From a bacterium (GTDB lineage: Bacteria; Pseudomonadota; Alphaproteobacteria; Ferrovibrionales; Ferrovibrionaceae), in assembly GCA_022844005.1 (NCBI GenBank), contig JALHMN010000008.1:1-53180 (forward strand): a DNA stretch of 53,180 nucleotides. Reading direction: 5' to 3'. This document shows, in pieces, positions 43,668 to 53,180 of this stretch. A model generated the notes under the pieces. The model was not told the DNA's origin. It did not search any database and saw only the letters and a program-made list of their open reading frames with translations. How positions within the stretch are numbered: the first letter of the stretch is position 1; every line of letters begins with the position of its first letter. Position numbers and translations under genes: made by a program.

Positions 43668-44507
43668 ATGGCACTCAAGACATTCAAGCCCGTGACGCCG
43701 TCCCAGCGCGGTCTCGTGCTGGTCGACCGTTCGGGGTTGTGGAAGGGCAAGCCGGTCAAGACCTTGACCGAAGGCCTGCATTCATCGGGTGGCCGCAACA
43801 ACCATGGCCGTACCACGGTGCGGTTCCGTGGCGGCGGGCACAAGCGCAGCTATCGCGTCGTCGACTTCGTGCGGCGCAAGTTCGACATGCCGGCGACGGT
43901 GGAGCGGCTTGAATACGATCCCAACCGCACCGCGTTCATCGCGCTGATCAAGTACACCGACGGCGAGCTCGCCTACATCATCGCGCCGCAGCGCCTGAAG
44001 GTTGGCGACCAGGTGGTGTCGGGCGAGAAGGTCGACGTGAAGCCCGGCAACGCGATGCCGCTCCGCTCGATCCCGGTCGGCACCGTCATCCACAATGTGG
44101 AGATGAAGATCGGGAAGGGCGGCCAGATGGCGCGCTCGGCCGGCTCCTATGCCCAGCTCGTGGGCAAGGAAGGCGACTATGCGATGCTTCGCCTGGCCTC
44201 GGGCGAGCAGCGGCTGGTGCGCGGCGAATGCATGGCCACGGTGGGTGCGGTTTCGAACCCCGACAACCAGAACATCCAGATCGGCAAGGCCGGTCGGCAG
44301 CGCTGGAAGGGTCGCCGTCCCCACAACCGCGGCGTCACCATGAACCCGATCGACCATCCGCATGGCGGTGGTGAAGGCCGGACCTCCGGTGGCCGCCACC
44401 CGGTTACCCCCTGGGGCAAGCCGACCAAGGGCGCGCGGACCCGCAACAACAAGGCGACGGACAAGTTCATCGTCCGCCGCCGTCCGTCGAACCGGAAGAA
44501 GTCGTAA
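43668..44507 (+). CDS. rplB: 50S ribosomal protein L2
   Basis: A 279-residue L2. The start [16 protein letters not shown], the SH3-like core [20 protein letters not shown] and the catalytic-centre tail [17 protein letters not shown] with its conserved His are present. L2 is needed for subunit joining and peptidyl transfer. I used the ATG at 43668, 5 bp after the rplW stop; an in-frame GTG 9 bp earlier is less likely. Confidence 0.98.
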   Translation: MALKTFKPVTPSQRGLVLVDRSGLWKGKPVKTLTEGLHSSGGRNNHGRTTVRFRGGGHKRSYRVVDFVRRKFDMPATVERLEYDPNRTAFIALIKYTDGELAYIIAPQRLKVGDQVVSGEKVDVKPGNAMPLRSIPVGTVIHNVEMKIGKGGQMARSAGSYAQLVGKEGDYAMLRLASGEQRLVRGECMATVGAVSNPDNQNIQIGKAGRQRWKGRRPHNRGVTMNPIDHPHGGGEGRTSGGRHPVTPWGKPTKGARTRNNKATDKFIVRRRPSNRKKS

Positions 44508-44519
44508 GGAGCCCGGCGC

Positions 44520-44798
44520 ATGGCGCGTTCTACCTGGAAAGGCCCGTTCGTCGACGGTTTTCTGCTGAAGAAGGCCGACGTTGTACGTGAGTCGGGGCGC
44601 AAGGAGGTCGTGAAGACCTGGTCGCGCCGCTCCACCATCCTGCCGCAGTTCGTGGGCATCACCTTCGGCGTCTACAACGGCAAGAAGTTCATCCCCGTGA
44701 ACGTGACCGAAGACATGGTTGGTCACAAACTCGGCGAGTTCTCGCCGACACGGACGTTCACCGGCCATGCGGCCGACAAGAAGGCGAAGAGGAAGTAG
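44520..44798 (+). CDS. rpsS: 30S ribosomal protein S19
   Basis: A 92-residue S19 with the family opening [19 protein letters not shown], then [20 protein letters not shown] and [19 protein letters not shown]. It forms a pair with S13 in the 30S head. The AAGGAG ribosome site is strong. rplV begins 4 bp after its stop. Confidence 0.98.
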   Translation: MARSTWKGPFVDGFLLKKADVVRESGRKEVVKTWSRRSTILPQFVGITFGVYNGKKFIPVNVTEDMVGHKLGEFSPTRTFTGHAADKKAKRK

Positions 44799-44802
44799 GG
44801 CG

Positions 44803-45201
44803 ATGGGCAAGGCAGCGCGGGGACGCGTGCTCGCCGACAGCGAGGCCCGGGCGGTGGTGCGGATGCTCCGTACCAGCCCGCGGAAGCTCAACCTCGTCGC
44901 GGAATCGATCCGGGGCAAGAATGTGAATGCCGCACTCGCGTCGCTCACCTTCTCCAAGCGCCGGATGGCCGTCGACGTGAAGAAGGCTCTCCAGTCGGCG
45001 ATCGCCAACGCGGAAAACAACCATCAGCTGGACGTCGATCGTCTGGTGGTGGCCGAGGCTTACGTCGGAAAGGCGCTGGTGATGAAGCGCTTCGCCGCCC
45101 GCGCCCGTGGCCGGGTGGGACGGGTCGAGAAGCCGTTCAGCAATCTGTACCTGGTCGTACGCGAGCGGCCTGAGGAACAAGACGCCGGGGAGCAAGCCTG
45201 A
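44803..45201 (+). CDS. rplV: 50S ribosomal protein L22
   Basis: A 132-residue L22. [20 protein letters not shown] and the tunnel hairpin [20 protein letters not shown] are clear, the latter at the macrolide-facing constriction. A short acidic tail ([11 protein letters not shown]) extends beyond the E. coli form. The stop shares one base with the rpsC start (TGATG). Confidence 0.97.
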   Translation: MGKAARGRVLADSEARAVVRMLRTSPRKLNLVAESIRGKNVNAALASLTFSKRRMAVDVKKALQSAIANAENNHQLDVDRLVVAEAYVGKALVMKRFAARARGRVGRVEKPFSNLYLVVRERPEEQDAGEQA

Positions 45202-45896
45202 TGGGCCAGAAAGTCAACCCGATCGGTCTTCGGCTCGGTATCAACCGTACCTGGGATTCCCGCTGGTATGCCGGCAAGAAGGACTATCAGACCCTCCTGC
45301 ACGAGGACCTGAAGATCCGCCGCTTCCTGGAGAAGCGCCTGCAGCAGGCCGGTGTCAGCCGTATCATCATCGAGCGTCCCGCCCGCAAGGCGCGGGTCAC
45401 GATCCATACCGCCCGTCCGGGCGTGGTCATCGGCAAGAAGGGCGCGGATATCGAGAAGCTGCGCTCCGACCTGTCGAAGATGACCGCATCGGAAGTGCAT
45501 GTGAACATCGTCGAGATCCGCAAGCCCGAGCTCGATGCGCGCCTGGTTGCCGAGAGCATCGCCCAGCAGCTGGAGCGTCGCGTGGCTTTCCGTCGTGCGA
45601 TGAAGCGCGCGGTGCAGTCGGCGATGCGGCTCGGCGCCCAGGGCATCCGGATCAACTGCGCCGGCCGTCTCGGCGGCGCCGAGATCGCCCGGGTGGAGTG
45701 GTATCGCGAGGGGCGCGTGCCGCTGCATACGCTGCGCGCGGATGTCGATTTCTCCTACGCGACCGCGCAGACCGCCTATGGCGCGTGCGGCGTGAAGGTG
45801 TGGGTATTCAAGGGCGAGATCCTGGCGCACGACCCGATGGCGCAGGACAAGCGTGTGGCCGAGCAGGCCGGCACGACGTCTCGCGCATCGGCGTAG
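45201..45896 (+). CDS. rpsC: 30S ribosomal protein S3
   Basis: A 231-residue S3. [20 protein letters not shown] opens the protein; the KH domain includes [17 protein letters not shown] and the C-terminal domain [18 protein letters not shown], quoted in part as [16 protein letters not shown]3 lines the mRNA entry channel and helps unwind mRNA. It is coupled to rplV by a one-base overlap. Confidence 0.98.
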   Translation: MGQKVNPIGLRLGINRTWDSRWYAGKKDYQTLLHEDLKIRRFLEKRLQQAGVSRIIIERPARKARVTIHTARPGVVIGKKGADIEKLRSDLSKMTASEVHVNIVEIRKPELDARLVAESIAQQLERRVAFRRAMKRAVQSAMRLGAQGIRINCAGRLGGAEIARVEWYREGRVPLHTLRADVDFSYATAQTAYGACGVKVWVFKGEILAHDPMAQDKRVAEQAGTTSRASA

Positions 45897-45910
45897 TGGA
45901 GGATTGAGAG

Positions 45911-46336
45911 ATGCTTCAGCCGAAGCGCACGATCTATCGGAAGGCCTTCAAGGGTCGCATCCACGGTAAGGCCAAGGGCGGCACGACGCTGAACTTCGGC
46001 AGCGTGGGCCTGAAGGCGATGGAGCCCGAGCGCGTGACCGCGCGCCAGCTCGAGGCGGCGCGGCGCGCCATCTCGCGCCATATCAAGCGCGCCGGGCGCA
46101 TGTGGATCCGGGTATTTCCGGACGTCCCGGTTTCGAAGAAGCCGACCGAGGTTCGCATGGGTAAGGGCAAGGGTGCGCCCGAATTGTGGGTCGTCCGCGT
46201 GAAGCCCGGCCGCATCCTGTTCGAGATCGACGGTGTGCCGACGCCGCTGGCCAGCGAAGCCTTGATGCGTGGCGCCGCCAAGTTGCCGATCAAGACGCGC
46301 GTCGTCACCCGGCTGGTTGAAGGAGTTGCGGCATGA
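45911..46336 (+). CDS. rplP: 50S ribosomal protein L16
   Basis: A 141-residue L16. [20 protein letters not shown], the loop [20 protein letters not shown] and [20 protein letters not shown] are conserved. L16 contacts the A-site tRNA and the peptidyl-transferase region. The stop overlaps rpmC by four bases (ATGA). Confidence 0.98.
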   Translation: MLQPKRTIYRKAFKGRIHGKAKGGTTLNFGSVGLKAMEPERVTARQLEAARRAISRHIKRAGRMWIRVFPDVPVSKKPTEVRMGKGKGAPELWVVRVKPGRILFEIDGVPTPLASEALMRGAAKLPIKTRVVTRLVEGVAA

Positions 46337-46527
46337 AGGCGAGCGAACTGATCGGCAAGACCAAGGACGAGCTGGTCACCGATCTGCACGATCTGAAGAA
46401 GGAGCAGTTCAACCTGCGCTTCCAGCGTGCGACCGGACAGCTCGAGAATACCGCTCGCATGCGTCAGGTTCGCCGCGACATCGCGCGGATCAAGACCGTG
46501 CAGCGCGCGTCCGCGCCGCGGTCGTAA
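46333..46527 (+). CDS. rpmC: 50S ribosomal protein L29
   Basis: A 64-residue L29, a two-helix hairpin: [20 protein letters not shown] and [20 protein letters not shown], then the closing [14 protein letters not shown]. It lies near the tunnel exit next to L23. It starts by ATGA overlap with rplP, and rpsQ follows 13 bp on. Confidence 0.97.
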   Translation: MKASELIGKTKDELVTDLHDLKKEQFNLRFQRATGQLENTARMRQVRRDIARIKTVQRASAPRS

Positions 46528-46540
46528 GGAGGATCGAGAA

Positions 46541-46789
46541 ATGCCGAAGCGCGTGCTTCAGGGTGTCGTGGTCAGCGACAAGAACGACAAGACCATCGTG
46601 GTCGAGGTCGAGCGTCGCGTCATGCATCCGATCTACAAGAAATTCATCCGCCGCACCAAGCGCTACCACGCGCATGACGAGGCGAACGTAAGCAAGGTTG
46701 GCGACGTGGTTCGGATCGGCGAGTGCCGTCCCCTGTCGAAGCTGAAGCATTGGGAAGTGCTGGCTGATGAAGCCGGCCAGGCAAGCTGA
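46541..46789 (+). CDS. rpsQ: 30S ribosomal protein S17
   Basis: An 82-residue S17. [20 protein letters not shown] and [20 protein letters not shown] are the conserved OB-fold parts, with [14 protein letters not shown] near the end. A strong AAGGAGG site fixes the ATG at 46541. S17 is a primary binder of the 16S 5' domain. Confidence 0.98.
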   Translation: MPKRVLQGVVVSDKNDKTIVVEVERRVMHPIYKKFIRRTKRYHAHDEANVSKVGDVVRIGECRPLSKLKHWEVLADEAGQAS

Positions 46790-46813
46790 AAGACGGGTTG
46801 ACGGGCAAAAGCC

Positions 46814-47182
46814 ATGATCCAGGTCGAATCCAATCTTGAAGTCGCCGACAACTCGGGTGCGCGCCGCGTGCAGTGCATCAAGGTGCTGGGCGGTTCCAAG
46901 CGCAAGTATGCCGGCGTGGGCGACGTGATCGTCGTCTCCGTCAAGGAAGCCATTCCGCGCGGCCGCGTGAAGAAGGGCGATGTGCATCGCGCGGTGATCG
47001 TGCGCACGGCGAAGGAAGTTCGCCGCGCCGACGGCAGCGCGATCCGCTTCGACCGCAACGCGGCGGTCCTCATCAACAAGCAGAACGAGCCGATCGGGAC
47101 CCGCATCTTCGGGCCGGTTACGCGCGAGCTTCGCGCCAAGAACCACATGAAGATCATCTCGCTGGCGCCGGAGGTGCTCTGA
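46814..47182 (+). CDS. rplN: 50S ribosomal protein L14
   Basis: A 122-residue L14. [20 protein letters not shown] is the family signature, followed by [20 protein letters not shown] and [21 protein letters not shown]14 forms a bridge to the 30S subunit and docks the silencing factor RsfS. Its stop shares one base with the rplX start. Confidence 0.98.
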   Translation: MIQVESNLEVADNSGARRVQCIKVLGGSKRKYAGVGDVIVVSVKEAIPRGRVKKGDVHRAVIVRTAKEVRRADGSAIRFDRNAAVLINKQNEPIGTRIFGPVTRELRAKNHMKIISLAPEVL

Positions 47183-47505
47183 TGGCCGTGAAGTTCAAGC
47201 TCAAGAAAGGCGACAAGGTGGTCGTCCTGGCCGGCCGCGAGAAAGGCCGCAAGGGCGAGATCATCCGGATGATCCCCGCCGACGAGCGGGCCGTCGTTTC
47301 CGGCATCAACAAGGTGAAGCGCCACACGCGTCCCGCTGCCGGCAATCCGGGCGGGATCGTGGAGAAGGAGGCGCCGATCCATCTCTCCAACCTCGCCATC
47401 GAGGATCCGAAAGACGGCAAGCCGACGCGCGTCGGTTTCCGTTTCCTCGACGACGGTCGCAAGGTGCGCTTCGCGAAGCGTTCCGGCGAAGTAATCGACA
47501 TCTGA
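47182..47505 (+). CDS. rplX: 50S ribosomal protein L24
   Basis: A 107-residue L24 with a KOW motif, [20 protein letters not shown], and the loop [37 protein letters not shown] closes the core. L24 is an assembly initiator for the large subunit. It is coupled to rplN by a one-base overlap and followed by rplE after 11 bp. Confidence 0.97.
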   Translation: MAVKFKLKKGDKVVVLAGREKGRKGEIIRMIPADERAVVSGINKVKRHTRPAAGNPGGIVEKEAPIHLSNLAIEDPKDGKPTRVGFRFLDDGRKVRFAKRSGEVIDI

Positions 47506-47516
47506 GGGTAACGGCG

Positions 47517-48062
47517 ATGGCGAAGGTACGTCTGGCCGACCACTACGAAAGCGTAGTGAAGGCGAAGCTGAAGGAGAAGTTCGGTTACACGAACGACATG
47601 CAGCTTCCCCGGCTGGAGAAAATCGTGATCAACATGGGTGTCGGCGAGGCTGTCGCCGACTCCAAGAAGATCGTGGCGGCGGTAACCGATCTGACAGCGA
47701 TCGCGGGCCAGAAGCCGATCATCACCAAGTCGGCCAAGGCGATTGCCGCCTTCAAGCTGCGCGAGGGGTTGGCGATCGGCTGCAAGGTGACCCTGCGGCG
47801 CGAGCGGATGTACGAGTTCCTCGACCGTCTGATCAACATCGCGCTGCCGCGGGTACGCGATTTCCGTGGTGTGTCGGGCAAGAGTTTCGATGGCCGCGGA
47901 AACTACGCGATGGGTCTCAAGGAGCAGCTGGTGTTCCCGGAGATCAACTACGACAAGATCGACACCGTCCGCGGCATGGACATTGTTATCTGCACGACGG
48001 CGAAGACGGACGACGAGGCGAAAGCCCTTCTGGCCGGCTTCAACATGCCGTTCGCGAACTGA
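47517..48062 (+). CDS. rplE: 50S ribosomal protein L5
   Basis: A 181-residue L5. [20 protein letters not shown] and [20 protein letters not shown] are typical, and [20 protein letters not shown] marks the 5S-binding part. L5 anchors 5S rRNA in the central protuberance. rpsN starts 14 bp later. Confidence 0.98.
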   Translation: MAKVRLADHYESVVKAKLKEKFGYTNDMQLPRLEKIVINMGVGEAVADSKKIVAAVTDLTAIAGQKPIITKSAKAIAAFKLREGLAIGCKVTLRRERMYEFLDRLINIALPRVRDFRGVSGKSFDGRGNYAMGLKEQLVFPEINYDKIDTVRGMDIVICTTAKTDDEAKALLAGFNMPFAN

Positions 48063-48076
48063 ATCTGGAGACGGCG

Positions 48077-48382
48077 ATGGCGAAGAAGAGCAGCGTCGAG
48101 AAGAACGAGCGTCGCAAGAGGCTGGTGAAGCGGTTTGCGGCCAAGCGGACCCGTCTGAAGGGCGTCGCCGACGACGAGACCCGGACCCCGGAGGAGCGTT
48201 TCGAGGCCCGGCTGAAGCTGGCCGAAATGCCGCGCAACGCTTCGGCGACGCGCATCCGCAACCGCTGCCGGCTGACCGGCCGTTCGCGGGCGTACTACAG
48301 GAAGCTCGGGCTGTCGCGTATCGCGCTGCGCGAGTTGGCCTCCTCCGGGCAGATCCCGGGGATGGTCAAGGCTAGCTGGTAA
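48077..48382 (+). CDS. rpsN: 30S ribosomal protein S14, zinc-free type
   Basis: A 101-residue S14 of the long, zinc-independent form: the short form's four-Cys knuckle is absent and only one Cys ([16 protein letters not shown]) is present. [20 protein letters not shown] opens the protein, and [20 protein letters not shown] ends the conserved part. S14 binds the 30S head near S3 and S10. Confidence 0.98.
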   Translation: MAKKSSVEKNERRKRLVKRFAAKRTRLKGVADDETRTPEERFEARLKLAEMPRNASATRIRNRCRLTGRSRAYYRKLGLSRIALRELASSGQIPGMVKASW

Positions 48383-48394
48383 GGAGCCCGGCGT

Positions 48395-48796
48395 ATGTCG
48401 ATGACTGATCCGCTCGGCGATATGCTGACCCGTATCCGTAACGGGCAGCGGGCCGGCAAGTCCAAGATCGAGACTCCCGCATCCAAGCTGCGGGAGCGCG
48501 TCCTCGAAGTGCTCAAGCGCGAAGGTTACATTCGCGGCTTCGAGCGCCACGAGGACGGCGACAGTGGCCACCAGGCCATCTCGATCGAGCTCAAGTATTT
48601 CGAGGGAGAGCCGGTGATCAAGGCGATCAGCCGCGTCTCCACCCCCGGCCGCCGCGTCTATTCGGGAATCAACGATCTGCCGAGGATCCGCAACGGCCTC
48701 GGCATCTCGATCCTCTCGACGCCGCGCGGCGTCATGTCTGACACAGAGGCCCGCGCCGCCAATGTTGGCGGCGAGGTCCTCTGCAAAGTGTTCTAA
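48395..48796 (+). CDS. rpsH: 30S ribosomal protein S8
   Basis: A 133-residue S8. [20 protein letters not shown] and the C-terminal [20 protein letters not shown] are the family signatures. In E. coli S8 represses the spc operon by binding a 16S-like hairpin near the rplE start; I did not find a clear copy here. AAGGAG precedes the ATG, 12 bp after rpsN. Confidence 0.97.
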   Translation: MSMTDPLGDMLTRIRNGQRAGKSKIETPASKLRERVLEVLKREGYIRGFERHEDGDSGHQAISIELKYFEGEPVIKAISRVSTPGRRVYSGINDLPRIRNGLGISILSTPRGVMSDTEARAANVGGEVLCKVF

Positions 48797-48807
48797 GGGG
48801 CACGAAC

Positions 48808-49341
48808 ATGTCGCGTATCGGAAGACATGCGGTGACGGTGCCTGCCGGCGTGCAGGTGCAGCTCGCCGGACAGACGGTTTCGGTCAAGGGACCCAAGGGA
48901 GAGCTGAAGCTCACCCTGGTGGATGAGATCGAAGCGTCGGTCGCTGACAACAAGATCGCCGTAAAGCCGCGGGAGGATACCCGCCGCGGCCGGATGATGT
49001 GGGGCATGCAGCGCACGCTGGTGAACAATCTGGTCACCGGCGTGTCGAAAGGCTTCACCCGCGATCTCGAGATCAACGGCGTCGGCTACCGCGCGGCGGT
49101 GCAGGGCAGGGCCCTGAACCTCCAGCTGGGCTACAGCCACGACGTCGTCTATCCAATTCCGGCCGGCATCGAGATCAAGTGCGAGAGGCCGACGGCCATC
49201 TCGATTTCGGGCGCGGATCGGCAGCGCGTCGGCCAGGTGGCTGCGGAGATCCGCAGCTTCCGGCCGCCGGAGCCCTACAAGGGCAAGGGGATCAAGTACT
49301 CTGACGAGACGATCCTCCGCAAGGAAGGCAAGAAGAAGTAG
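48808..49341 (+). CDS. rplF: 50S ribosomal protein L6
   Basis: A 177-residue L6 with two repeated folds: [20 protein letters not shown] at the start and the second-domain signature [21 protein letters not shown]6 lies near the sarcin-ricin loop. It is normal length, 11 bp after rpsH and 16 bp before rplR. Confidence 0.97.
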   Translation: MSRIGRHAVTVPAGVQVQLAGQTVSVKGPKGELKLTLVDEIEASVADNKIAVKPREDTRRGRMMWGMQRTLVNNLVTGVSKGFTRDLEINGVGYRAAVQGRALNLQLGYSHDVVYPIPAGIEIKCERPTAISISGADRQRVGQVAAEIRSFRPPEPYKGKGIKYSDETILRKEGKKK

Positions 49342-49357
49342 GACGGGACGAGCGGCA

Positions 49358-49723
49358 ATGAGCAACAAGAGCGACGAGCTGTTCGAACGGCGCAAGCGGC
49401 GGACTCGGGCCCGCCTGCGGCGCGTGAGCCATGGGCGGCTGCGGCTGTCCGTGTTCCGCTCCTCCAAGCACATCTACGCCCAGGTGATCGACGACGAGCG
49501 CGGCGTGACCGTCGCGGCCGCGTCGAGCATCGAGGAGACGTTGAAGGGCAAGCTGAAGACCGGCGCCGACAAGACGGCGGCGACCGAGGTGGGCAAGCTG
49601 TTGGCGGAGCGGGCCAAGGCGGCCGGCGTCGCCGAGGTCGTCTTCGACCGCGGCGGCTATCTTTTTCATGGCCGGGTTAAGGCGCTCGCCGATGGCGCGC
49701 GCGAAGCCGGCCTGGAATTTTAA
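49358..49723 (+). CDS. rplR: 50S ribosomal protein L18
   Basis: A 121-residue L18. [20 protein letters not shown] is the basic start; [20 protein letters not shown] and [20 protein letters not shown] are the 5S rRNA-binding core. It carries 5S rRNA together with L5. rpsE begins 15 bp later. Confidence 0.97.
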   Translation: MSNKSDELFERRKRRTRARLRRVSHGRLRLSVFRSSKHIYAQVIDDERGVTVAAASSIEETLKGKLKTGADKTAATEVGKLLAERAKAAGVAEVVFDRGGYLFHGRVKALADGAREAGLEF

Positions 49724-49738
49724 GGGAAGGTGGCATCG

Positions 49739-50308
49739 ATGCTTCGTCCGGAATCGAACGAGCGGGGCGATCGGGGAGACCGGGGTGAATCCGAGTTCCT
49801 CGACAAGCTCGTCAGCATCAATCGTGTCGCCAAGGTCGTAAAGGGCGGCCGTCGCTTCGGCTTTGCCGCGCTGGTGGTGATCGGCGACCAGAAGGGCCGG
49901 GTCGGCTACGGGTCGGGCAAGGCCCGTGAAGTGCCGGAGGCGATCCGCAAGGCGACCGAGCAGGCCAAGCGCAACATGGTGCGCGTGCCGCTCCGCGAAG
50001 GGCGCACGCTGCATCATGACGTCGAGGGCCGTCACGGCGCCGGCAAGGTCGTGCTTCGCGCGGCCGCCCCGGGTACCGGTATCATTGCCGGCGGCCCGAT
50101 GCGCGCGGTGTTCGAGACGCTCGGCGTGCAGGACGTCGTGACCAAGTCGATGGGCACGTCGAACCCGCACAACATGGTCAAGGCGACCTTCGCCGCCTTC
50201 GCCAACCTGCAGTCGCCCCGTTTCGTCGCCAACAAGCGCGGCAAGAAGGTGAGCGAGATCATCGGCCGCCGCACCGAAAAGGTGCCGGCGGAAGAGGCAG
50301 CGGCATGA
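49739..50308 (+). CDS. rpsE: 30S ribosomal protein S5
   Basis: A 189-residue S5. [20 protein letters not shown] and [20 protein letters not shown] are conserved, and [20 protein letters not shown] lies at the S4 interface. I chose the ATG at 49739 because GGGAAGG lies at good spacing; an upstream GTG at 49730 adds three residues. The N-terminal 20 residues are charged and low in complexity. Stop overlaps rpmD (ATGA). Confidence 0.97.
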   Translation: MLRPESNERGDRGDRGESEFLDKLVSINRVAKVVKGGRRFGFAALVVIGDQKGRVGYGSGKAREVPEAIRKATEQAKRNMVRVPLREGRTLHHDVEGRHGAGKVVLRAAAPGTGIIAGGPMRAVFETLGVQDVVTKSMGTSNPHNMVKATFAAFANLQSPRFVANKRGKKVSEIIGRRTEKVPAEEAAA

Positions 50309-50505
50309 GCGAGAAGAAGACGGTCCGGATCACCCAGATCCGCAGCGCCAACAACCGGCCGGAATGCCAGTCGGCGGTGCTGAAAGGCCTCGGCCTCGGT
50401 AAGCTCCACCGCACCCGCGAGCTGGAGGATACGCCGTCAGTCCGTGGCATGATTGCCCGGGTGCAGCATCTCCTCAAGATCGAGGACGCGGGCACCGCGT
50501 CGTAA
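50305..50505 (+). CDS. rpmD: 50S ribosomal protein L30
   Basis: A 66-residue L30: [20 protein letters not shown] and [20 protein letters not shown] are the family core, and VQHLLKIE closes the fold. It is a small large-subunit protein found in only some alphaproteobacteria-type operons at this spot between S5 and L15. It starts by a four-base overlap with rpsE. Confidence 0.96.
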   Translation: MSEKKTVRITQIRSANNRPECQSAVLKGLGLGKLHRTRELEDTPSVRGMIARVQHLLKIEDAGTAS

Positions 50506-50521
50506 GGTTAAGGATACGCAC

Positions 50522-51034
50522 ATGCGTCTCAACGAAATTTCCGACAATCCGGGCGCCCGCAAGGGGCGCATGCGGGTCGGTCGTGGCATCGGTTCGGGCA
50601 AGGGCAAGACCGCCGGTCGCGGCGTGAAGGGCCAGAAGTCGCGCACCGGCGTCTCGGTCAAGGGGTTCGAAGGCGGCCAGATGCCGATCCATCGGCGCCT
50701 GCCGAAGCGCGGTTTCAAGCCGCTGTTCCGGAAGGAGTTCGACGAGGTCAATCTCGGCAAGCTGCAGGAGGCGGTCGATTCCGGCCGTATTTCCGCCGAT
50801 GCCCCGATCACCCAGGACGTGCTGGCGAAGGCCGGTCTCGTGCGCGGCCGCAAGGACGGTGTCCGGCTGCTGGCCAAGGGCGAGCTGAAGGCGAAGCTCA
50901 ATCTGCAGGTGACCGGGGCTTCGAAGGCCGCGATCGAGCAGGTCGAGGCCGCCGGCGGGTCGGTGACCCTGCCGCCGCCGCCACCCGCGCCTGTTCGCAA
51001 GATGAAGCCGAAGTCCGAACGGGCCGCAGCCTGA
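50522..51034 (+). CDS. rplO: 50S ribosomal protein L15
   Basis: A 170-residue L15, longer than E. coli (144) by a tail with six prolines ([20 protein letters not shown]). [20 protein letters not shown] and [18 protein letters not shown] are the Gly-rich rRNA-threading region. It is a late assembly protein. secY follows 32 bp on. Confidence 0.97.
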   Translation: MRLNEISDNPGARKGRMRVGRGIGSGKGKTAGRGVKGQKSRTGVSVKGFEGGQMPIHRRLPKRGFKPLFRKEFDEVNLGKLQEAVDSGRISADAPITQDVLAKAGLVRGRKDGVRLLAKGELKAKLNLQVTGASKAAIEQVEAAGGSVTLPPPPPAPVRKMKPKSERAAA

Positions 51035-51066
51035 TCCGCGGTCCATTCGTCTCGGGGATATAGCGC

Positions 51067-52410
51067 ATGGCTTCAGCAGCCGAGCAACTCGCCGCCAATC
51101 TGAACTTCGGCGCCTTCGCCAAGGCGACGGAGCTGAAGAAGCGTATCTGGTTCACGCTCGGTGCCCTGATCGTCTACCGGCTCGGGACCTATATCCCGTT
51201 GCCGGGCGTCGATCCGGCCATCCTGAAGGAGCTGTTCGACCAGAGCCGCGGTGGTATCCTCGGCCTGTTCGACGTGTTTGCCGGCGGTGCGCTGGGGCGG
51301 ATGACGATCTTCGCCCTCAACATCATGCCCTACATCTCGGCTTCGATCATCGTCCAGCTGCTGACGACGGTGGTTCCGAGCTTCGAGGCGATGAAGAAGG
51401 AAGGCGAGTCCGGGCGCAAGCGGCTCAACCAGTACACCCGCTTCGGAACGGTATTTCTCGCTATCCTGCAGGGTTACGGCATAGCCACGGGCCTGCTCGG
51501 CATGTCTGGAGGCTCGGGCGCGGTGGTGCAGAATCCCGGCGCCTTCTTCGTGCTGACCACGGTGATCACCCTGGCTGCGGGCACGATGTTCCTGATGTGG
51601 CTGGGCGAGCAGATCACTCAGCGAGGTGTCGGCAACGGAATCTCGCTGATTATTTTCGCCGGTATCGTCGCCGAACTGCCGCGGGCCCTGGTGGCGACGC
51701 TGGAACTCGGCCGGCAGGGTGCGATCTCGACCATCCTGGTGGTCGCGCTCTTGATCATGGTGGTGGCCCTGATCGCCTTCATCGTGTTCATAGAACGTGC
51801 CCAGCGCCGGATCCTGGTCCAGTATCCCAAGCGCCAGGTCGGCAACCGGATGTTCGGTGGCGAGAATTCCCACCTGCCGCTGAAGCTGAATACCGCGGGC
51901 GTGATTCCGCCGATCTTCGCCTCTTCGCTGCTCCTTATGCCGGCCACGGTCGCCAGTTTCGGCGCCGGCGGCGGTCCGGAATGGCTGCAGTTCATCACGG
52001 CCTGGCTGGCGCATGGCAAGCCGTTGTACATGCTGCTCTACGGGGCGATGATCATCTTCTTCTGCTTCTTTTACACGGCGATCGTGTTCAATCCGCAGGA
52101 GACGGCCGACAACCTGCGCAAGAACGGCGGCTTCGTTCCCGGCATCCGCCCGGGCCCACGGACGGCGGAATACCTGGACTATGTCCTGACGCGCCTCACC
52201 GCCGTCGGTTCGATCTATCTCGCCTTCGTCTGCCTTCTGCCCGAGTTCCTGGTTTCCCAGTATTCGGTGCCCTTCTATTTCGGCGGCACTTCGGTGCTGA
52301 TCGTCGTCAGCGTGACCATGGATACGGTGGCGCAGGTTCAGTCGCATCTCCTCGCCCACCAGTATGAAGGCCTCATCAAGAAGGCGAAGCTCAGGGGGGC
52401 GCGTCGATGA
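51067..52410 (+). CDS. secY: preprotein translocase subunit SecY
   Basis: A 447-residue inner-membrane channel protein with about ten membrane spans. LGTYIPLPGVDPAILKELF, the plug-region GGALGRMTIFALNIMPYISA and the cytoplasmic loop RRILVQYPKRQVGNRMFGG are conserved; PETADNLRKNGGFVPGIRPG (here QETADNLRKNGGFVPGIRPG) marks the ribosome/SecA contact loop. With SecE (at 25149) it forms the Sec translocon. The stop overlaps adk by four bases (ATGA). Confidence 0.98.
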   Translation: MASAAEQLAANLNFGAFAKATELKKRIWFTLGALIVYRLGTYIPLPGVDPAILKELFDQSRGGILGLFDVFAGGALGRMTIFALNIMPYISASIIVQLLTTVVPSFEAMKKEGESGRKRLNQYTRFGTVFLAILQGYGIATGLLGMSGGSGAVVQNPGAFFVLTTVITLAAGTMFLMWLGEQITQRGVGNGISLIIFAGIVAELPRALVATLELGRQGAISTILVVALLIMVVALIAFIVFIERAQRRILVQYPKRQVGNRMFGGENSHLPLKLNTAGVIPPIFASSLLLMPATVASFGAGGGPEWLQFITAWLAHGKPLYMLLYGAMIIFFCFFYTAIVFNPQETADNLRKNGGFVPGIRPGPRTAEYLDYVLTRLTAVGSIYLAFVCLLPEFLVSQYSVPFYFGGTSVLIVVSVTMDTVAQVQSHLLAHQYEGLIKKAKLRGARR

Positions 52411-53066
52411 ACCTCATTCTTCTGGGTCCGCCCGGGGCGGGCAAGGGCACCCAGGCACAACGTCTGCAGCAGGATCGGGGCCTGGTGCAGCTCTCGACCG
52501 GTGACATGCTGCGCGACGCTGTCTCGGCCGGCACCGAGATCGGTAAACAGGCCGATGCGGTCATGAAGGCCGGCAAGCTGGTCTCCGACGAGATAGTCGT
52601 CGGCATTGTTGCCGAGCGAATCACGCAACCGGATTGCGCCAAGGGATTCATCCTCGACGGCTTTCCCCGCAACGTCGCCCAGGCTGAAGCGCTCGATGTC
52701 ATTCTCGCGCCAAAAGGTATCGCGCTCGATGCCGTGGTCGAAATGGTGGTAGACGACACCCAGCTGGTCGACCGCGTAACCGGTCGTTATACCTGCGCCA
52801 AATGCGGCACCGGCTATCATGACCGCAACAAAAAGCCGAAGCAGGACGGTGTCTGCGACGTCTGCGGCAGCACCCAATTCAAGCGCCGGGCTGACGATCG
52901 GGCTGAAACCTTTCCGGCCCGGTTGGCCGAGTATCACGCACAGACGGCGCCCCTTCTGCCCTACTACAGGGCGAAGGGCGTGCTGAAACAGGTCGACGGG
53001 ATGGCCGAAATCGACGAGGTCGCCCGTCAGATTGACAAGGTTCTGGGATTGTCCCGAACCGCTTGA
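52407..53066 (+). CDS. adk: adenylate kinase with zinc-binding LID
   Basis: A 219-residue long-form adenylate kinase (ATP + AMP to 2 ADP). The P-loop is GPPGAGKGTQ at 7-16; AMP binding shows in STGDMLRDAVSAGT and DGFPRN. The LID has a Cys4 zinc site, Cys130, 133, 150 and 153 (CAKC and CDVC), a form better known from Gram-positive bacteria but also found in some proteobacteria. It is coupled to secY by ATGA. The next promoter overlaps its stop codon. Confidence 0.97.
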   Translation: MNLILLGPPGAGKGTQAQRLQQDRGLVQLSTGDMLRDAVSAGTEIGKQADAVMKAGKLVSDEIVVGIVAERITQPDCAKGFILDGFPRNVAQAEALDVILAPKGIALDAVVEMVVDDTQLVDRVTGRYTCAKCGTGYHDRNKKPKQDGVCDVCGSTQFKRRADDRAETFPARLAEYHAQTAPLLPYYRAKGVLKQVDGMAEIDEVARQIDKVLGLSRTA

Positions 53067-53090
53067 CGACAAAGGACTTCGCCCTATACT
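53063..53090 (+). promoter_or_regulatory. promoter of the alpha operon (rpsM)
   Basis: TTGACG (53063-53068) overlaps the adk stop codon and is followed after 16 bp by TATACT (53085-53090). Transcription should start near 53097, about 68 nt before the rpsM start. A near-consensus promoter here would give rpsM-rpsK-rpoA-rplQ expression independent of the spc transcript. Confidence 0.7.
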
Positions 53091-53164
53091 GCCGCGCCTT
53101 CCGGAAAACTGGGGCGCCGCGGTATTAGGCGACAACTGGACTCGAAGAACGAGGAGCTACGATC

Positions 53165-53180
53165 GTGGCGCGTATCGCTG
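53165..53180 (+). CDS. rpsM: 30S ribosomal protein S13 (first codons only)
   Basis: Only five codons are in the window. A GTG start at 53165 after GAGGAG reads (M)ARIA, the invariant N-terminus of S13 (MARIAG in most bacteria). Its place after secY-adk is the standard one. The rest lies beyond the right edge. Confidence 0.8.

Overview
This window looks like chromosomal DNA of a GC-rich alphaproteobacterium, most like the Rhodospirillales and relatives; I do not assign a genus. The evidence is the layout tRNA-Tyr, tRNA-Gly, tuf, tRNA-Trp, secE, nusG, rplKAJL, rpoBC, rpsLG, fusA, tuf, S10/spc operon, secY, adk, rpsM. Two tuf genes, an aerobic benzoyl-CoA (box) gene, and many WYL-, ArsR- and LuxR-type regulators fit the same assignment.

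Left part (1-23.3 kb) is accessory and metabolic. It opens with the 5' half of boxC on the minus strand. Its promoter has a perfect TATAAT -10 box embedded in a TGCA-N6-TGCA palindrome, the form I recall for the BoxR operator. Next comes about 1 kb without a convincing gene that carries at least five copies of an 18-bp palindrome (GCGGACA-N4-TGTCCGC). Three compact toxin-antitoxin modules follow between 1.9 and 17.1 kb: VapBC, an AbrB/PIN_3 pair and ParDE. Between them lie a WYL regulator coupled to an NTF2-like protein, a secreted Sel1-repeat protein, a DUF427 protein, an SRPBCC protein behind a gutted arsR gene that keeps its promoter and operator, and an SDR epimerase. A minus-strand cluster encodes a cupin, a LuxR regulator, a copper amine oxidase and a serine hydrolase. 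A 1158-residue fused flavin/Fe-S oxidoreductase resembles both subunits of NfnAB joined in one chain. After ParDE come a zinc alcohol dehydrogenase, a glutathione S-transferase divergent from a second WYL regulator, a secreted protein of unknown function, an M20 peptidase and RlmB.

Right part (23.5-53.2 kb) is the transcription and translation core on the plus strand. The tRNA-tuf-tRNA-secE-nusG-rplKA-rplJL-rpoBC section contains an L10-type leader before rplJ, a hairpin cluster between rplL and rpoB, and a strong terminator after rpoC. A new promoter and a roughly 250-nt structured leader precede rpsL-rpsG-fusA-tuf. The S10 and spc genes then run almost without gaps, many coupled by 1- or 4-base overlaps, to secY and adk. 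The alpha-operon promoter overlaps the adk stop codon, and the window ends in the first codons of rpsM.

The two tuf genes code for the same protein and I found only two base differences between them. Their threonine codon choice (27 of 33 ACG) is unlike that of neighbouring ribosomal genes. The least explained parts are the palindrome cluster, the fused Nfn-like enzyme, the decayed arsR locus, and two small unknown genes after VapBC.
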